This document shows, one piece after another, positions 33,294 through 41,831 of a stretch of 64,000 nucleotides of DNA; position 1 is the first letter of the stretch; each line of letters begins with the position of its first letter. Position numbers and translations under genes: made by a program. The stretch spans positions 310,001 to 374,000 of the forward strand of contig NZ_JAEFCA010000002.1 in assembly GCF_016405855.1 (NCBI RefSeq), written 5' to 3'. This DNA comes from Flavobacterium sp. IB48 (GTDB taxonomy: Bacteria > Bacteroidota > Bacteroidia > Flavobacteriales > Flavobacteriaceae). Below the pieces are notes generated by a model. That model was given only the letters and a program-made list of their open reading frames with translations. It was not told the origin of the DNA and made no database searches.

Positions 33294-33923
33294 ATGAATT
33301 TAATAGAAAATTTAAAATGGCGCTACGCCGCCAAAGCTTATTCCAACGTTAAACTAGCAGAAGAAAAAGTTGATCAAATCTTAGAGGCTATAAATCTCTC
33401 AGCATCTTCTTGTGGTCTGCAATCTTACCGTGTTTTTGTTGTAAGCAACCCAGAAATCCAAAAAAAATTAGGTGCTGATTCGTATAATAGACAAATTGAA
33501 TCTTGTTCTCATTTGTTGGTTTTTGCTGCACTCAATAACATGTCTTCGAGTTACATTGACAATTACATGGCAATGACAGAAAAACAAAGAGGTCTTGATG
33601 CTGGCGCTTTATCAGGATTTAGAAATGGATTGCATGCTTATTTTAACGCTATTAACTCAGAACAAAAAGCACTTTGGGCAGCAAAACAGGCTTATATTGC
33701 ACTGGGAACAGCACTTATTGCTGCAGCAGAATTGAAAGTGGATGCCACTCCTATCGAAGGATTTAATGCTTCTATTATCGACGAGGTTTTAGGTTTGAAA
33801 GAGAAAGGGCTGCATTCTACAGTTATTCTTGCTTTAGGATACCGTGATTTGGAAAAGGACTACATGGCAACTATGAAAAAAGTTCGTTTGCCTATAGATG
33901 AAATGGTAACGAAAGTTTATTAA
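33294..33923 (+). CDS. NAD(P)H-dependent nitroreductase family oxidoreductase
   Basis: A 209-residue flavoprotein of the NfsB-like group. The N-terminal WRYAAKAY (9-16) and SASSCGLQSYRVFVV (about 32-46) form the FMN phosphate and substrate pocket, and AAAELKVDATPIEGF (about 143-157) with LALGYRD near the C-terminus are family features. It reduces quinones, nitro compounds or similar acceptors in the cytoplasm. It is monocistronic and divergent from the mesX operon. Confidence 0.85.
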   Translation: MNLIENLKWRYAAKAYSNVKLAEEKVDQILEAINLSASSCGLQSYRVFVVSNPEIQKKLGADSYNRQIESCSHLLVFAALNNMSSSYIDNYMAMTEKQRGLDAGALSGFRNGLHAYFNAINSEQKALWAAKQAYIALGTALIAAAELKVDATPIEGFNASIIDEVLGLKEKGLHSTVILALGYRDLEKDYMATMKKVRLPIDEMVTKVY

Positions 33924-34254
33924 TACTATTAAATATGTTAAATTATTATGGGAAAAGTATACTTTCAAACCTTATGGAATTGATAACTTCTCTGCCATAA
34001 AGAACTAAAGCAAATTATACAGTATTGTCTTGCATAAGTTTCATGGCAGAATCATGGTGCATTGCATGCTATTTATTTTTTGAACATTGACTCTGTTGCT
34101 GAACTAGGAATCTAAAACTAACTGGCATGAAGCTTAAATAAAAAACAGCCCGAAGGCTGTTTTAATTTTTATGCTATATTAATTACTATAAAACTCTAAT
34201 TTTCCGAAAATGTTAGATGCAATAATTAACCGTCGATAAATCTGACAAATTACC
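33924..34254. other. Convergent intergenic region
   Basis: The 330 bases between the nitroreductase and the adhesin gene ends contain one terminator hairpin (34142-34163) and nothing else I can support. Confidence 0.5.
34142..34163. terminator. Bidirectional terminator
   Basis: AAAACAGCC pairs with GGCTGTTTT around CGAA. It is T-rich on both outer sides, between convergent genes. Confidence 0.8.
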
Positions 34255-37200
34255 TTATTTTTTCAAAATAAATTTCTGAGCTTTAAATGAACCGTTATCT
34301 ATTTTTTTAATTAAATAAATACCATCTTCAAGATTTTCTAAGTGAATTGTATTTAGAATATCTGTTTTTAGATTTACTGATTTTATAATTTTTCCAGAGG
34401 TATCTATTATAATATAATTTCCATCATATTTGGTAACAACATTTAAAATTCCTTTACTTGGAACAGGGTACATTTTAAAGTCGGATACTTTGAAATCGTC
34501 TAGTCCCAAAGTACTTACATTAATACAATCAGAAACAATTGTACATCCTGCAACAGTAATTTCAACTTTATAATCTCCAGCGACTGTTGCTTTAAATGAT
34601 TGGTTAGTTTCATTTGTTAGCAGTGTGTTTGGACACTTATACCATTGATAAGCTGCTCCAGAATAATCAGATGTTAATATTCCAGAATTTAAGGTTACTG
34701 TTCTCAGAATTGCGGAAGAATTGCTAATGGTTAATGCTAAAGTCTTGGTGTCACATCCAGAAGAATAGGTGTAATTTCCAGAAGAGGTATAAGTAGTACC
34801 ATTTACTGGCCACGTATAGCTATCGCAAGCGCTTTCAGTTTGTGTAGAACTTGTAGAACTAGTGATTGTTAATGCTAAAGTCTTGGTGTCGCATCCTATT
34901 TTATGAGTATAAGTTCCAGATGTTGTATAATTAGTGCCATTTACCGGCCAAGTGTAAGAATCACATCTAGAAATAGTTTCGGTTGGAGATGAAGTTGAGG
35001 GGGTGATTGTTAAGTCTAGAGTTTTAGTATCACATCCGACAACTGTAGTATACGTTCCAGTAGCGGTATAAGTTGTTCCATTTGCACTCCATGTGTAAGA
35101 ATCACATGCAGTTATCGTTTCAGGTGTAGAAGTTGTAGATGGAGTAATAGTCAAATTAAGAGTTTTAGTATCACATCCACTCACAATTGTGTATGTTCCA
35201 GAAGCAGTATAAGTTGTTCCATTTGCACTCCATGTATAAGAATCACATGCATTTACCGTTTCAGGTGTAGAAGTTGTAGATGGAGTTCCTGTTACAGTTT
35301 TTACCAGAACTCTATCGCTTGCACAATAAGCTGTTTCGCAAGCAACACAATAAGTAGTATTATTTTCTGTAGGTGTTGCAGAAACTGAATTTCCTGTTGC
35401 AAAACTTGTTCCGCCAGTCATTGCGTTATACCAGGTAGCAGTTGTACCAAGTGGACAAGAAGCGTTTAAAGTAACAGCAGTACTTCCTAAACAAGGAATA
35501 TTTTGTGTGTCTTCAGTAACTGTTGCACTTTCTGGTTTAATTGATGTCGTTGTAATATTAGAATTTACAGTTGCAAAATTAGAACCACTAACGGTTGCCT
35601 GATTTGTAACAGAACAGGTATTTTGCGGTAATGTGCCCGCAGCGTTAATTGTCGCACTAAAAGTAATTACAGTGCTTTTTCCTGCAGATAAAGCAAATGG
35701 TCCGCCAGTAAGCGTTTGATTAACCACTTTTATTGTGGCAGTTTTAGCTGATACTGAATTATTAGTTGTATTACTATTCACGGATTCTGTTGTAGGAGCA
35801 GCTGTTTCTTCTTGTGCTGCTTCTTTCTGCGTAGCCATTCTTGAAGCACTTCCATTGTCAGGAATAGTGACAGTTCCTGAAGTTATAACTCCAGTACCTC
35901 CTTCATCCACCCCTACTCCTGTTGGAGTGCTAGTATTATTGCTATTCCAGAAAGTTGTCAATGCGGCGCTTCTGTCTCCGCTTCCTGAAACATAGGGTGG
36001 ACTGCCCTGCAAAATTACCGAACAATTTGGCCCCTGAGAGAACACATCAAAATTTCCTTTTACCAATCCGCTAGCGGAGTTAACTATATTACCAGTAACC
36101 TTTGCAGCACTAACCATTGTACTAGAAGCATTATCAGCATTGGCAACTACTCCAATATGAGTGTAAGCATTATTTACAACACTAATGTTATTATTAGTAA
36201 TAGAAGCATCAATTCTTCCCACACTTAATACAGCATTATCATTTGCTTCAGAGAAAATACCGTAATTAGCGGCATTAGTAATTATATTATTAGCTATTTC
36301 GGTAATATGTTTGGCATTTCCATAAGCGGCAACACTAATACCATTACTAGAAGAAGTTGAGCCTCCACCATCAATAGTATTATTATTTATACGCCCTTTT
36401 ATAGTTCCCGAGCCTTGATTTCCAACACTGCATGCAGAAAGACCATTATAACTTGATTTTAAAGTGTTATTTAGAATATTGTAGCTCACAGTTGCTGTAC
36501 CGCCTACTTGCAAAGATAAACCATTGCTTCCAGGACTTACAGTTGCTGCATTTATAGTATTAGCATCTGTGGATGCATTATCTCCTCCAATTTGAACTGT
36601 ATTTACAGAAGATCCGCTAAAATTCAGAGCTAAACCAGTAGTTTTTGAATTAGAAAAATCATTCTTTTTAAAAACTAATGTATTGTTTGTTGTTCCTTTA
36701 GCTTGAAAAATAAAATTACTGTCTCCGTTTGATTTATTAAAAGAGTTTTTAAATTGACAACCGGTTACTGTCAAATTAAGTGCAGGATTTTGAGAAAGTT
36801 GTCCATTAAATCCAAAAAAGCCTCTTCCCCAAGAATCATTAACATTTGTGTTTGTTATCGAACATGTCCCTTTTAAATTTAACGCAAATATTCCTCCAAC
36901 ACTTACATTTCCTCCATTTGCACTTCCACAGCCTGTAATTGTACTATTAGCTAATACTAAATTATTAACATCATTCAAATTTATTCCAACAGAGTTTGTA
37001 GTACCAATGATAACAATATTATCTAAACTAACACCTCCAGAGATGGTTTTAAAATGCAGTGCACCATAAGAATTAGTGTTATCATCTTCAGGATCTCTAA
37101 TTACAGTAGTAGAATTATTTGCATTAGTAAAATTCATGTTTTTAAGCGTAACATTGGCACACGATATAAACTCAACACCTCTTAAAGCTATATTTTGTAT

Positions 37201-38403
37201 TGTCCCTCCAGATCCTGCAATAGGTCCTGTTCCAGTAACCTGAAAACTTCCTTGTGAACCACTTACTGAAATTCCTTTAGAGACTCCACTAGCAGAAATA
37301 CTGGTAAAAATACAATCTAAAGTACCACCGCTGGTAATATTAACGGCCTGTGCATTTGTTGTACTAATAGTTGTATTCCTAACTTTTAAAGCTCCAATAG
37401 ATGAACCAGATAAAGTACCTGTTAACGCAACAGCTTGAATATCATTATTTGCTTTTAAATTGACACCGGCAATAGTAGGATTTGTTCCGCCAGTAGATGG
37501 TAAAACGTTACTATAAGTTGGCACGGAAAGACTTAATATAGAAGCCAGACTTGCACTTGCCCCTTGTCCAATTACTTTTTGATTATCATTTAAAGTCAAA
37601 AGTCCAGTAACTGTACCTGAGTAAATAAAAATAGGATATGCAGCACTTCCTGTAATAGCATTTAAAGTTTGGTAAGGTGTAGCTAAAGTTCCGTTTCCTG
37701 CTGTTGCAGCCGCACTATTAACAAAGATAATAGGAGTTGTTACCGCAATATTTACTGTTGCAGTTGCAGTTTTACCATTAGCTGATGTTAAAGTGTAGGT
37801 AAAACTATCAGATCCGGAATATCCTGCGTTTGGATTATAAGTAAAAGAACCGTTTGCATTCAGAATTACAGATCCGTTTGTTGCTCCTGTCAATAAAGAA
37901 ACTGATAAAACAGTTCCATCAGGGCTAAAATCATTTGCTAAAACACCGCCTGCCGCATCTACATCTATTCCAACATTTCCGATACAGGAATAAGAATTAT
38001 TGTTTGCTATTGGTGTTGCTTTAAAAGAGTTTGGAACTAAGGTTAGATTAGAATCTAAAATATCTTCGAAATTCATTCCTAAAGCATCTTCCGCACCTGT
38101 ATTTGTTATCGTTACAGTAAAATCAAGCTGAGAACCAGGCTGAGCATTTCCACCTCCATTTACCGCTACAGTATTTGTTACGGTAACTGTAGCAGCTACA
38201 GCTGGCACGGTTGTTTTATCTGTTTTTATTTCAACTTTTTTAACTTTACTTTCTTTTTTCTGATCTATAAAAGTTTTTTCAGCTTTTACAAAACTTTCAA
38301 CTATAGGAGCAACAAAATTTTTCCTAATAATAGTGTTGTATTTCATTCCAAAACTTAGAAATCCAACTAGTATTATTACAACTAAGAGTTTGTTATTTTT
38401 CAT
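34255..38403 (-). CDS. Giant type IX-secreted adhesin-like protein
   Basis: A 1382-residue secreted protein. Order of parts: N-terminal signal segment (LLVVIILVGFLSFG, about 5-18); a DUF11-type stretch (VTITNTGAEDALGMNF, about 91-106); an Ig-like/cadherin-like module (VLANDFSPDG, NGSFTYNPNAGYSGSD, about 130-225); and a long parallel beta-helix region rich in N/G/S/T (about 270-830). Near the C-terminus are four ~46-residue repeats with CDSYTW and GCDTKTL, then a type IX secretion sorting domain (FKMYPVPSKG... ending QKFILKK). The product is exported by the flavobacterial T9SS and anchored on or released from the surface. It is the last gene of a tight operon with tail-collar proteins. Confidence 0.85.
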   Translation of the reverse strand: MKNNKLLVVIILVGFLSFGMKYNTIIRKNFVAPIVESFVKAEKTFIDQKKESKVKKVEIKTDKTTVPAVAATVTVTNTVAVNGGGNAQPGSQLDFTVTITNTGAEDALGMNFEDILDSNLTLVPNSFKATPIANNNSYSCIGNVGIDVDAAGGVLANDFSPDGTVLSVSLLTGATNGSVILNANGSFTYNPNAGYSGSDSFTYTLTSANGKTATATVNIAVTTPIIFVNSAAATAGNGTLATPYQTLNAITGSAAYPIFIYSGTVTGLLTLNDNQKVIGQGASASLASILSLSVPTYSNVLPSTGGTNPTIAGVNLKANNDIQAVALTGTLSGSSIGALKVRNTTISTTNAQAVNITSGGTLDCIFTSISASGVSKGISVSGSQGSFQVTGTGPIAGSGGTIQNIALRGVEFISCANVTLKNMNFTNANNSTTVIRDPEDDNTNSYGALHFKTISGGVSLDNIVIIGTTNSVGINLNDVNNLVLANSTITGCGSANGGNVSVGGIFALNLKGTCSITNTNVNDSWGRGFFGFNGQLSQNPALNLTVTGCQFKNSFNKSNGDSNFIFQAKGTTNNTLVFKKNDFSNSKTTGLALNFSGSSVNTVQIGGDNASTDANTINAATVSPGSNGLSLQVGGTATVSYNILNNTLKSSYNGLSACSVGNQGSGTIKGRINNNTIDGGGSTSSSNGISVAAYGNAKHITEIANNIITNAANYGIFSEANDNAVLSVGRIDASITNNNISVVNNAYTHIGVVANADNASSTMVSAAKVTGNIVNSASGLVKGNFDVFSQGPNCSVILQGSPPYVSGSGDRSAALTTFWNSNNTSTPTGVGVDEGGTGVITSGTVTIPDNGSASRMATQKEAAQEETAAPTTESVNSNTTNNSVSAKTATIKVVNQTLTGGPFALSAGKSTVITFSATINAAGTLPQNTCSVTNQATVSGSNFATVNSNITTTSIKPESATVTEDTQNIPCLGSTAVTLNASCPLGTTATWYNAMTGGTSFATGNSVSATPTENNTTYCVACETAYCASDRVLVKTVTGTPSTTSTPETVNACDSYTWSANGTTYTASGTYTIVSGCDTKTLNLTITPSTTSTPETITACDSYTWSANGTTYTATGTYTTVVGCDTKTLDLTITPSTSSPTETISRCDSYTWPVNGTNYTTSGTYTHKIGCDTKTLALTITSSTSSTQTESACDSYTWPVNGTTYTSSGNYTYSSGCDTKTLALTISNSSAILRTVTLNSGILTSDYSGAAYQWYKCPNTLLTNETNQSFKATVAGDYKVEITVAGCTIVSDCINVSTLGLDDFKVSDFKMYPVPSKGILNVVTKYDGNYIIIDTSGKIIKSVNLKTDILNTIHLENLEDGIYLIKKIDNGSFKAQKFILKK
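34723..35280 (-). repeat. Four tandem ~140-bp coding repeats
   Basis: Within the adhesin, four consecutive units of about 46 residues each contain CDSYTW(S/P) and end GCDTKTL(N/D/A)LTI. The cysteine pair in each unit likely forms a disulfide in the secreted protein. The first two units are the most similar, which suggests recent duplication. Confidence 0.85.
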
Positions 38404-38427
38404 TTTTTTTGCTTTTAATTAGCCTAA

Positions 38428-38727
38428 TTAAGAAAATACCGCTTCATATTTCATTCCCACTTCATCAAACCCAAGTGGTGTAAGAAATAATTCTAAATTG
38501 CCTTCTTCAGGGTGTATAATATTAAAAATACCCTGTTCGTAATATTCGTCTTTTTGCTGAGTTCGAAAAACTAGAGAAAATGGAGTTCTTTGTAACGGAG
38601 AGTAACTATCGAATTCAGTTACAGAAATTAACTCCGCATCATGCTGAATTTCTTCTGAAAATTTAATAACAAATACTCTATTAAGCATAGAATTAAACTT
38701 ATTTGCAGAGAGTAAAGATATATCCAT
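38428..38727 (-). CDS. DUF6916-like protein
   Basis: A 99-residue protein with beta-strand pattern (PFSLVFRTQ, QGIFNIIHPEEG, LELFLTPLG) typical of the small DUF6916 family, which is found next to tail-collar domain proteins in Bacteroidota. It lies 22 bases after the acetyltransferase gene and 24 bases before the adhesin, in the same operon. The function is unknown. Confidence 0.65.
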   Translation of the reverse strand: MDISLLSANKFNSMLNRVFVIKFSEEIQHDAELISVTEFDSYSPLQRTPFSLVFRTQQKDEYYEQGIFNIIHPEEGNLELFLTPLGFDEVGMKYEAVFS

Positions 38728-38749
38728 ATAATTTTGTTAATCGTTAAAA

Positions 38750-39253
38750 TCAGTTATTAGAATTCCATTCCATTAAATGGTAAACACCATTTGTTTCACT
38801 TATTTTTTTAAATCCTAATCGTTTATATAAATTCATTGCTGGGTTAAAAGCCTCAACATGTATCGAGACATTTAAATTATTGCTGCCTGCTTTTTTAAGG
38901 ATTTCATTTAAAATGGAGCTGCCAATATTTTTATTTCTCCATTCAGGCAATATTGTAATATCTATAATTCTCACAGGTTCATTTTCAGAAAGGAAATCAA
39001 TATATAATCTTCCAACCGGAACTTTTTCTTTTTCAATTATATAAAATTTTGCATCTAAAAAATTCTTCTGATAATATTCATGTTGGACAGAAAATTGCTG
39101 ATCAATAAAAAGTCTTTTCTGTTCATCATTCCAATTAGTTCCTTTATCTAGTTCTTCTTGACGAGTACTGCCATATATTTCCCGAAGAAGAGTTTTATCA
39201 CTTTTCTGAATCTCTCGAAAACTAATATCTTTTATTTCTAAATTCAAATCCAT
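38750..39253 (-). CDS. GNAT-family N-acetyltransferase
   Basis: A 167-residue protein with a full GNAT fold: the strand IIDITILPEWRNKNIGSSILNE (about 94-115) contains the acetyl-CoA loop (R/Q-x-x-G-x-G/S), and NLYKRLGFKKIS (about 142-153) is motif B. The stop-to-start spacing to the neighbouring collar gene is 5 bases. Its substrate is unknown; its place in a surface-protein operon suggests modification of a product of that operon. Confidence 0.8.
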   Translation of the reverse strand: MDLNLEIKDISFREIQKSDKTLLREIYGSTRQEELDKGTNWNDEQKRLFIDQQFSVQHEYYQKNFLDAKFYIIEKEKVPVGRLYIDFLSENEPVRIIDITILPEWRNKNIGSSILNEILKKAGSNNLNVSIHVEAFNPAMNLYKRLGFKKISETNGVYHLMEWNSNN

Positions 39254-39258
39254 TTAAA

Positions 39259-39774
39259 TTAACTTCTTGGTGGAAAAATTCCCTGAAGCGCAATACAAAA
39301 ATTCATTGTCAAATAAGGCATCATATTATTGTGTGGCAAACCCGAGCCAGCTATAGCTACGGAGTTTAAGCTCATATTGGTATTTGTTCCCGTCTGGCCA
39401 TAAATTCGTATAGGATTTCCACGGCCTAAACTATTATTAGTCGGAGATGTTGACTGTGAGTTTGAAGTTGCAGCCATCAATGAATGATTGTGAGATGGAA
39501 TTTCAGACTCAAGCAAACTAACATTTTCACTTCCGCCTGTTTCCCCTAAATCGTGTAAAGATAATCCTGGACCTTGTCCTGGATGCATAGGAACACTCCC
39601 TTGTAAATTCGGGAGAGCAAAAGTGCTTTTCCCGTCACCTCCATATGTAGTTCCCAGCAAAGAAAAAAGCGATGTATTTTGAGATATAGGCAATAATTGC
39701 CCATTGCACATGGCCCAACCTTTTGGTGCAAAATTGAAGGGAAAAAGGCGTATCTCGGCAACAAATTGATCCAT
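39259..39774 (-). CDS. Phage tail-collar domain protein 1
   Basis: A 171-residue protein of the microcystin-dependent/tail-collar type: AEIRLFPFNFAPKGWAMCNG (about 5-24), LFSLLGTTYGGDG (36-48), FALPNLQGS (52-60), a central histidine-containing SHNHSL and a C-terminal NFCIALQGIFPP. It is one of three tandem paralogues. No signal peptide is seen. In phages the domain folds into trimeric fibre parts, while in bacteria the role of stand-alone versions is unclear. Confidence 0.85.
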   Translation of the reverse strand: MDQFVAEIRLFPFNFAPKGWAMCNGQLLPISQNTSLFSLLGTTYGGDGKSTFALPNLQGSVPMHPGQGPGLSLHDLGETGGSENVSLLESEIPSHNHSLMAATSNSQSTSPTNNSLGRGNPIRIYGQTGTNTNMSLNSVAIAGSGLPHNNMMPYLTMNFCIALQGIFPPRS

Positions 39775-39826
39775 AGATATATTGTTTTTTATTTTTATTT
39801 AAAAAGTATTGAAAATTTTAAAATTT

Positions 39827-40348
39827 CTATGTTTGACTAGGAAATATTCCATACAACGAAAGAATAAAATTAACGCACAAATAAGGCTGAAAATTAGTGT
39901 GAGGCTGACTTCCTCCTGCACTTGTAACCGATGATGCATTTAAATCTGATGTTGGTACAGCACTAGAAAACATTTTACTTCCTGGAGGATTAGTGCTAAA
40001 TAGCGCATTAGACGGACTTGCAGTATCTGCCAAATCTGTAGTCGCTATTAAATTATGCGTGTGAGCAGGAATTTGATTAATGGTTAACGTAATATTTTCT
40101 GCCCCACCTGTTTCTGCCAATGTATAGTTTGTACCGCTAGAGGATGTGCCGAAATGGATAGGAACTCTTCCGCGTAAATCTGGTAGAGCAAAAGTACTTT
40201 GGCCATCACCTCCATAAGTAGTGCCAATTAATTGAAATAATGTATCATACTCAGAAATAGGAAGAATCTGTCCTTCACAGAACATCCATCCTGCAGGAGC
40301 AAAGTTTCCTCCAAACATTCTGATTTCCCCAACGAAAGGTTGTGCCAT
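39827..40348 (-). CDS. Phage tail-collar domain protein 2
   Basis: A 173-residue paralogue of the adjacent genes with the same blocks: GEIRMFGGNFAPAGWMFCEG, LFQLIGTTYGGDG, FALPDLRGR, AHTHNL and NFILSLYGIFPS. It is the most diverged of the three in the central, ligand-facing part (DLADTASPSNALF). The 52-base gap to the next gene is the largest within this operon. Confidence 0.85.
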   Translation of the reverse strand: MAQPFVGEIRMFGGNFAPAGWMFCEGQILPISEYDTLFQLIGTTYGGDGQSTFALPDLRGRVPIHFGTSSSGTNYTLAETGGAENITLTINQIPAHTHNLIATTDLADTASPSNALFSTNPPGSKMFSSAVPTSDLNASSVTSAGGSQPHTNFQPYLCVNFILSLYGIFPSQT

Positions 40349-40372
40349 ATCTTTACTTTTTACAATTAATAA

Positions 40373-40882
40373 TTAATTTTGAGAAGGAAAAATACCTTGT
40401 AAAGAAATACAAAAATTCAAGGTAAGGAATGGTTGCATGTTTAAATGAGGCTGACTTCCGCCGATACTTTTAAGAGAACCAGAGTTCATCGAAGTAAAAT
40501 TTTGACTTTGACCACTATAAACTAAATTAGGGGCAGTATTAGCCAATGAATTTAAAGAGCCAGGTACATTGGTACTTACCGAATCTGTTTTCGCCTGCAA
40601 TATATGAGTGTGCTGAGGCAGTTCTGATACACTTACAGTATGTGCTTCTTCTCCACCTTGGTCTCCTATTGTATGCCCATTTCCAAAATGAATAGGAATT
40701 CTTCCTTTTAAATTTGGTAAAGCAAATGTCGTTTGTCCATTGCCTCCATACATTGTTCCTAGTAGAGAAAACAAAGCTTGATTTTGGTTTATAGGCAAAA
40801 ACTGCCCATTACATAAAGTCCAGCCTTTTGGAGCAAAGTTAAAAGACATGATACGTATTTCTCCTAAATAAGGTGTTGCCAT
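40373..40882 (-). CDS. Phage tail-collar domain protein 3
   Basis: A 169-residue paralogue with GEIRIMSFNFAPKGWTLCNG, LFSLLGTMYGGNG, FALPNLKGR, QHTHIL and NFCISLQGIFPS. It is closest to the paralogue at 39259-39774 at the C-terminus. It is the first collar gene of the operon, 38 bases after the twin-arginine-type protein gene. Confidence 0.85.
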   Translation of the reverse strand: MATPYLGEIRIMSFNFAPKGWTLCNGQFLPINQNQALFSLLGTMYGGNGQTTFALPNLKGRIPIHFGNGHTIGDQGGEEAHTVSVSELPQHTHILQAKTDSVSTNVPGSLNSLANTAPNLVYSGQSQNFTSMNSGSLKSIGGSQPHLNMQPFLTLNFCISLQGIFPSQN

Positions 40883-40920
40883 AATATTGACTATTTGTAA
40901 GTTTTACGAAGTAAAATATA

Positions 40921-41586
40921 TTAGACCAAAAAAGAATCTGAAGCAAAACTATGCTTAGAAATTATTTCCTTTTGATATACGATAGAATTGCCTTCTTTTA
41001 TCATAATTTTTGTCACGGTTTGTTCTGGGGATAAATTAGTTTGCAGAGAAACGCTTCCTTTTCTTGTATAAAAGCCATAAGGATCTAATTTCTGTACTGG
41101 AGCAGGAAATAAATAATGAGATAAATTAACATCGTTACGATATATATTTAAGTCTTTCATAGCTACAGTAATAGCTTCTAAATCAAATCCCGATAAAGGT
41201 CTTAGAGATTTCCAGTTACCATTTGAATCTTTTCCAAAGCATAGCAAAACATTATCTACTTTTCCAGTAGCCTCAGTTTGAAGATGCATGGGAAACATTT
41301 TTAACAGACCGTCCGAAGAACCGAAACAATAATTTCCTGAAGCAGCGTATCCCGTCTTCTCCCATTTTAAAATAGATTTTTTATAGCAATCTGCTAGAGA
41401 TTGATCTAAAAGGAAAGCATCAAAAAAAGTTATTTTTGAGAATTTGGCTAGAATATTTTCTTCATCATTTTCTGAAATCGAAAAATTTTCCAGAGTGCTC
41501 TGAGCTGCTAGAGAGCCACAAAAAAGAGTTGTTACACCAACAAATCCAACATTTTTTATAAAATTTCTTCGTGCTAAATTGATCAT
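40921..41586 (-). CDS. Exported protein with twin-arginine-like signal
   Basis: Starting at the ATG at 41586 (the longer frame from 41715 would hide the signal) the protein is 221 residues and begins MINLARRNFIKNVGF, a twin-arginine-type signal with a hydrophobic stretch up to LFCGSLAAQ. The mature part has no recognised domain; LSPEQTVTKIMIKEG near the end suggests a beta-sandwich. It is the first gene of the operon with three collar proteins and the type IX adhesin, and may be an export or assembly factor for them. Confidence 0.6.
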   Translation of the reverse strand: MINLARRNFIKNVGFVGVTTLFCGSLAAQSTLENFSISENDEENILAKFSKITFFDAFLLDQSLADCYKKSILKWEKTGYAASGNYCFGSSDGLLKMFPMHLQTEATGKVDNVLLCFGKDSNGNWKSLRPLSGFDLEAITVAMKDLNIYRNDVNLSHYLFPAPVQKLDPYGFYTRKGSVSLQTNLSPEQTVTKIMIKEGNSIVYQKEIISKHSFASDSFLV

Positions 41587-41673
41587 AATCCTCTGCTTTT
41601 CTGTTAAATTCACAGTAAAAGTAATAAAAGGAAATATGAAATGGTAATTTTTTGTTAAAGAACACAATAAAAA

Positions 41674-41723
41674 CCGTATAAGTACGTTAAATAACTCTTT
41701 TTTTAAAGAAAACACTTATACGG
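41674..41723 (-). terminator. Long-stem inverted repeat after the GH8 gene
   Basis: CCGTATAAGT (41674-41683) and ACTTATACGG (41714-41723) form a 10-bp perfect stem with a 30-base loop that can itself pair (CTTT/AAAG). On the minus strand a T-rich run follows (TTTTTATTG). It fits a terminator for the PUL operon, though an operator pair for the next operon is also possible. Confidence 0.5.
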
Positions 41724-41751
41724 AAAAAATATGCAAAGATAAAGTGTAGAG

Positions 41752-41814
41752 TTAAAAAGGAAGTCCAACAAATCCTGATAAAATCAATAAGCTTACAATT
41801 CTTAGCTGTTTCAT
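41752..41814 (-). CDS. Orphan signal-peptide-like micro-ORF, 20 aa
   Basis: The frame encodes MKQLRIVSLLILSG and a short hydrophobic tail before a stop, 17 bases after the GH8 stop. It looks like a signal peptide without a mature protein, so it may be a truncated gene or a small membrane peptide. Too short to be confident. Confidence 0.3.
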   Translation of the reverse strand: MKQLRIVSLLILSGFVGLPF

Positions 41815-41831
41815 ATTTTTTGTTTTAAAAG

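Noticed and set aside
34723..35280. Regular repeats that could suggest a CRISPR array
   Set aside because: The units are ~140 bp, in frame, and encode a cysteine-containing protein repeat of the adhesin, without unique spacers.
39259..40882. Tail-collar genes as evidence for a prophage
   Set aside because: No capsid, terminase, portal or integrase gene is nearby, and the genes are in one operon with a type IX-secreted protein.
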